Assembly: GCA_014534385.1 (NCBI GenBank)
Contig: JACVRP010000214.1
Coordinates: forward strand, 1-6,656
Origin: Cyanobacteria bacterium Co-bin13
GTDB lineage: Bacteria > Cyanobacteriota > Cyanobacteriia > Phormidesmidales > Phormidesmidaceae
Direction: 5' to 3'
DNA length: 6,656 nucleotides
Both the position numbers and the translations under genes were made by a program. The notes under the pieces are model-generated. The model saw nothing but the letters and a program-made list of their open reading frames with translations, searched no databases and was not told where the DNA came from. Position 1 is the first letter of the stretch. Every line of letters begins with the position of its first letter. Shown one piece after another: positions 5,919 through 6,656 of the stretch.

Positions 5919-5936
5919 TGAAAATTACTCTCAAGT
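5919..5936 (+). promoter_or_regulatory. Operator-like site 1 (Fur-box-like), over the exbB transcription start
   Basis: TGAAAATTACTCTCAAGT. The first 15 bases match 11 of 14 defined positions of the Fur 7-1-7 motif TGATAATnATTATCA. It covers the predicted exbB +1 region, a repressor-type position. The last 14 bases are the left arm of the perfect inverted repeat with site 2. Fur binding is inferred from sequence and from the iron-uptake genes. Confidence 0.5.
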
Positions 5937-5986
5937 GAATTGAGCCTGATTGTTCGTGCATTGTCAAGCTTTACTTGAGAGTAATT
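5923..5986. repeat. Perfect 14-bp inverted repeat bracketing the exbB promoter
   Basis: AATTACTCTCAAGT at 5923-5936 is the exact reverse complement of 5973-5986; pairing can extend three more positions inward with one wobble. The 36-bp interior contains the candidate exbB -35 and -10. Too widely spaced for a simple terminator; best read as two oppositely oriented binding sites. Confidence 0.85.
5939..5967 (-). promoter_or_regulatory. Candidate exbB promoter
   Basis: On the minus strand a perfect -35 TTGACA (5962-5967) is followed after exactly 17 bp by CTCAAT (5939-5944), a poor -10 matching 3 of 6. Transcription would start near 5932, about 25 nt before the exbB ATG. The strong -35, weak -10 and bracketing operators are typical of a regulated promoter. 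Confidence 0.45.
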
Positions 5987-5990
5987 CCCA
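5973..5990 (-). promoter_or_regulatory. Operator-like site 2 (Fur-box-like), upstream of the exbB -35
   Basis: Read on the minus strand: TGGGAATTACTCTCAAGT, sharing 16 of 18 bases with site 1 and matching the Fur 7-1-7 motif at 10 of 14 positions. It lies 5 bp upstream of the -35. Confidence 0.45.
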
Positions 5991-6151
5991 GCAAATTCCC
6001 TACGAGACTCCCTTGAGATGGGCAAATAGCTAGCTTTTTATAGGCTATTTCAGCTTATTCTAAGAGCCTATTGAGAATTTTTAATCAGCTAACTCACTAG
6101 AGTTTTGTCAGGTAAATCTAATCGGGCTGCGAAAATTATTCCTGAAAAAGC

Positions 6152-6183
6152 TTGACTCAATGACAAGTTTTCTCAACTATAGT
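6152..6183 (+). promoter_or_regulatory. Candidate tonB promoter
   Basis: TTGACT (6152-6157, 5 of 6 to TTGACA) and TATAGT (6178-6183, 5 of 6 to TATAAT) are separated by 20 bp, longer than optimal, so it may need an activator or DNA bending. Transcription would start near 6190, about 26 nt before tonB. The -10 lies inside a perfect 12-bp palindrome CAACTATAGTTG (6174-6185). Confidence 0.4.
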
Positions 6184-6219
6184 TGGATGAATTGGCTGTT
6201 TAGCAGACGGGCGGCATGA
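6160..6219 (+). CDS. Possible 19-codon leader reading frame before tonB
   Basis: An ATG at 6160 opens a frame of 19 codons (MTSFLNYSWMNWLFSRRAA) whose TGA overlaps the tonB ATG as ATGA (6216-6219). A second in-frame ATG at 6187 would give 10 codons. There is no Shine-Dalgarno sequence. If the candidate tonB promoter is right, transcription begins after both starts, so this is probably chance. It is listed because the stop/start overlap would allow translational coupling. Confidence 0.15.
   Translation: MTSFLNYSWMNWLFSRRAA
6161..6178 (+). promoter_or_regulatory. Operator-like site 3 (Fur-box-like), within the tonB promoter spacer
   Basis: TGACAAGTTTTCTCAACT aligns without gaps to sites 1 and 2 (consensus TGRnAAKTWYTCTCAAST) and matches the Fur 7-1-7 motif at 10 of 14 positions. 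It sits between the candidate -35 and -10 of tonB, where a bound protein would block RNA polymerase. Confidence 0.45.
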
Positions 6220-6656
6220 GTCTTTCACAGTTTTGTGCTCAGCAGCATGACCGGGAGCAGGCGCTCTTGCGTCGAGTGCTCCTTTGGGGAGTGGTAGGTT
6301 CGGTGGGGGTGCATGCTCTAGCCTTTGCCCTCAGTCGATTAGACCTCTGGCAGCGCCCAATCGAGGCGGCCATGACTCCAATCGAGCTGATCGTGACAGA
6401 GCCACCCCCAGCGGAGCTAACCGAAGAAACGGTCGAAGTAGAACCACTGCTGACCGAACCGGCTGAACTTAGCACTGAAACGGTCAATCCGGCTCCGGCG
6501 GCAGCCAGTGCCGCTGCTCCGGCGGCAGTCTTTTCACCCACGCCCGCTGCCCCGCTCGAACCTACCGCCCCTGAACCAGAAGAAGTCGTACCTGCTGCCC
6601 CTCCCGAGACAGCAGACGAAGTGCCCGAACCTGAGGCCGAGACGCTGGCCGAGTCA
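6216..6656 (+). CDS. tonB: TonB energy-transducing protein, 3'-truncated by the window
   Basis: N-terminal 147 codons of TonB, which couples ExbB-ExbD to outer-membrane receptors; the frame is open to the last base, so the periplasmic C-terminal domain lies beyond the window. ATG at 6216-6218 is chosen because an in-frame TAG at 6201-6203 precedes it. A short cytoplasmic segment is followed by one transmembrane helix at about 21-39 (VLLWGVVGSVGVHALAFAL), which carries the SxxxH signature of TonB as S29 and H33. Then comes MTPIELIVTEPPP, resembling the post-membrane stretch of known TonB proteins, and a long Pro/Glu/Ala-rich spacer that would span the periplasm. Divergent from exbB. No Shine-Dalgarno sequence. 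TolA or an unrelated proline-rich membrane protein is the alternative, but SxxxH and the exbBD neighbours make TonB much more likely. Confidence 0.88.
   Translation, partial: MSLSQFCAQQHDREQALLRRVLLWGVVGSVGVHALAFALSRLDLWQRPIEAAMTPIELIVTEPPPAELTEETVEVEPLLTEPAELSTETVNPAPAAASAAAPAAVFSPTPAAPLEPTAPEPEEVVPAAPPETADEVPEPEAETLAES

Larger units (their letters stand above)
5908..6215. other. Divergent exbB-tonB control region
   Basis: A 308-bp spacer visibly richer in A and T than the flanking genes. It holds candidate promoters for both genes, three copies of an 18-bp operator-like motif, a 14-bp perfect inverted repeat, a 7-bp inverted repeat (AAATAGC 6024-6030 with GCTATTT 6044-6050) and a 12-bp palindrome near the tonB start. 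The hexamer TTGAGA, counting both strands, occurs five times (5929, 5975, 6013, 6071, 6171), where by base chance about 0.15 would be expected. No gene longer than a 19-codon leader-like frame is seen. Confidence 0.8.

Noticed and set aside
6024..6050. 7-bp inverted repeat AAATAGC/GCTATTT as a terminator or operator
   Set aside because: No gene ends there, the stem is AT-rich, and it matches no nearby motif; kept only as part of the control-region description.
6239..6541. Minus-strand 100-codon frame opposite tonB, rich in Ser/Gly/Ala
   Set aside because: It is the antisense of the Pro/Glu/Ala-rich TonB spacer; the plus-strand frame has a membrane helix with SxxxH and correct context.

Overview
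The window looks like part of a cyanobacterial chromosome, probably from a filamentous Leptolyngbya/Phormidesmis-type organism; the genus is a guess. Four copies of the HIP1 octamer GCGATCGC occur in 6.7 kb. Most genes lack a Shine-Dalgarno sequence. The spacers carry G-rich short tandem repeats of a kind common in filamentous cyanobacteria, and the proteins read as cyanobacterial versions of their families.

The whole window is one TonB-dependent iron (most likely ferric-siderophore) uptake locus. Seven genes lie on the minus strand, in transcription order: exbB (5907-5257), exbD (5270-4866), a first FecCD-type permease (4694-3675), a second FecCD-type permease (3517-2474), a ferritin/bacterioferritin-like gene (2371-1937), a FecE/FepC-type ATPase (1807-992) and a PchR-like AraC-family regulator (995-9). 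A tonB gene starts divergently at 6216 on the plus strand and runs off the window end. TonB-ExbB-ExbD would energise an outer-membrane receptor, the two permeases plus ATPase would form the inner-membrane importer, the ferritin-like protein could store imported iron, and the regulator would sense the siderophore. No periplasmic binding protein and no TonB-dependent receptor are in the window.

The 308-bp AT-rich region between exbB and tonB (5908-6215) is the control region. It holds three copies of an 18-bp Fur-box-like sequence. Two form a perfect 14-bp inverted repeat around a candidate exbB promoter, and the third sits between the -35 and -10 of a candidate tonB promoter. I inferred this by eye; it is the most interesting regulatory feature of the window.

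The spacers inside the minus-strand cluster are mostly repetitive. A G-rich octamer array starts at the exbD stop codon (4815-4865). The same family in the opposite orientation, plus a second octamer repeat and a nested-inverted-repeat element, fills the whole gap between the permeases (3518-3678). A 19-bp-arm palindrome flanked by 7-bp direct repeats, resembling a miniature transposable element, lies between the ferritin and ATPase genes. I saw no tRNA, rRNA, CRISPR array or intact insertion sequence. Nothing outside known iron-uptake biology is demonstrated here; the novelty lies in the operator layout, the ferritin inside the importer operon and the repeat-built spacers.
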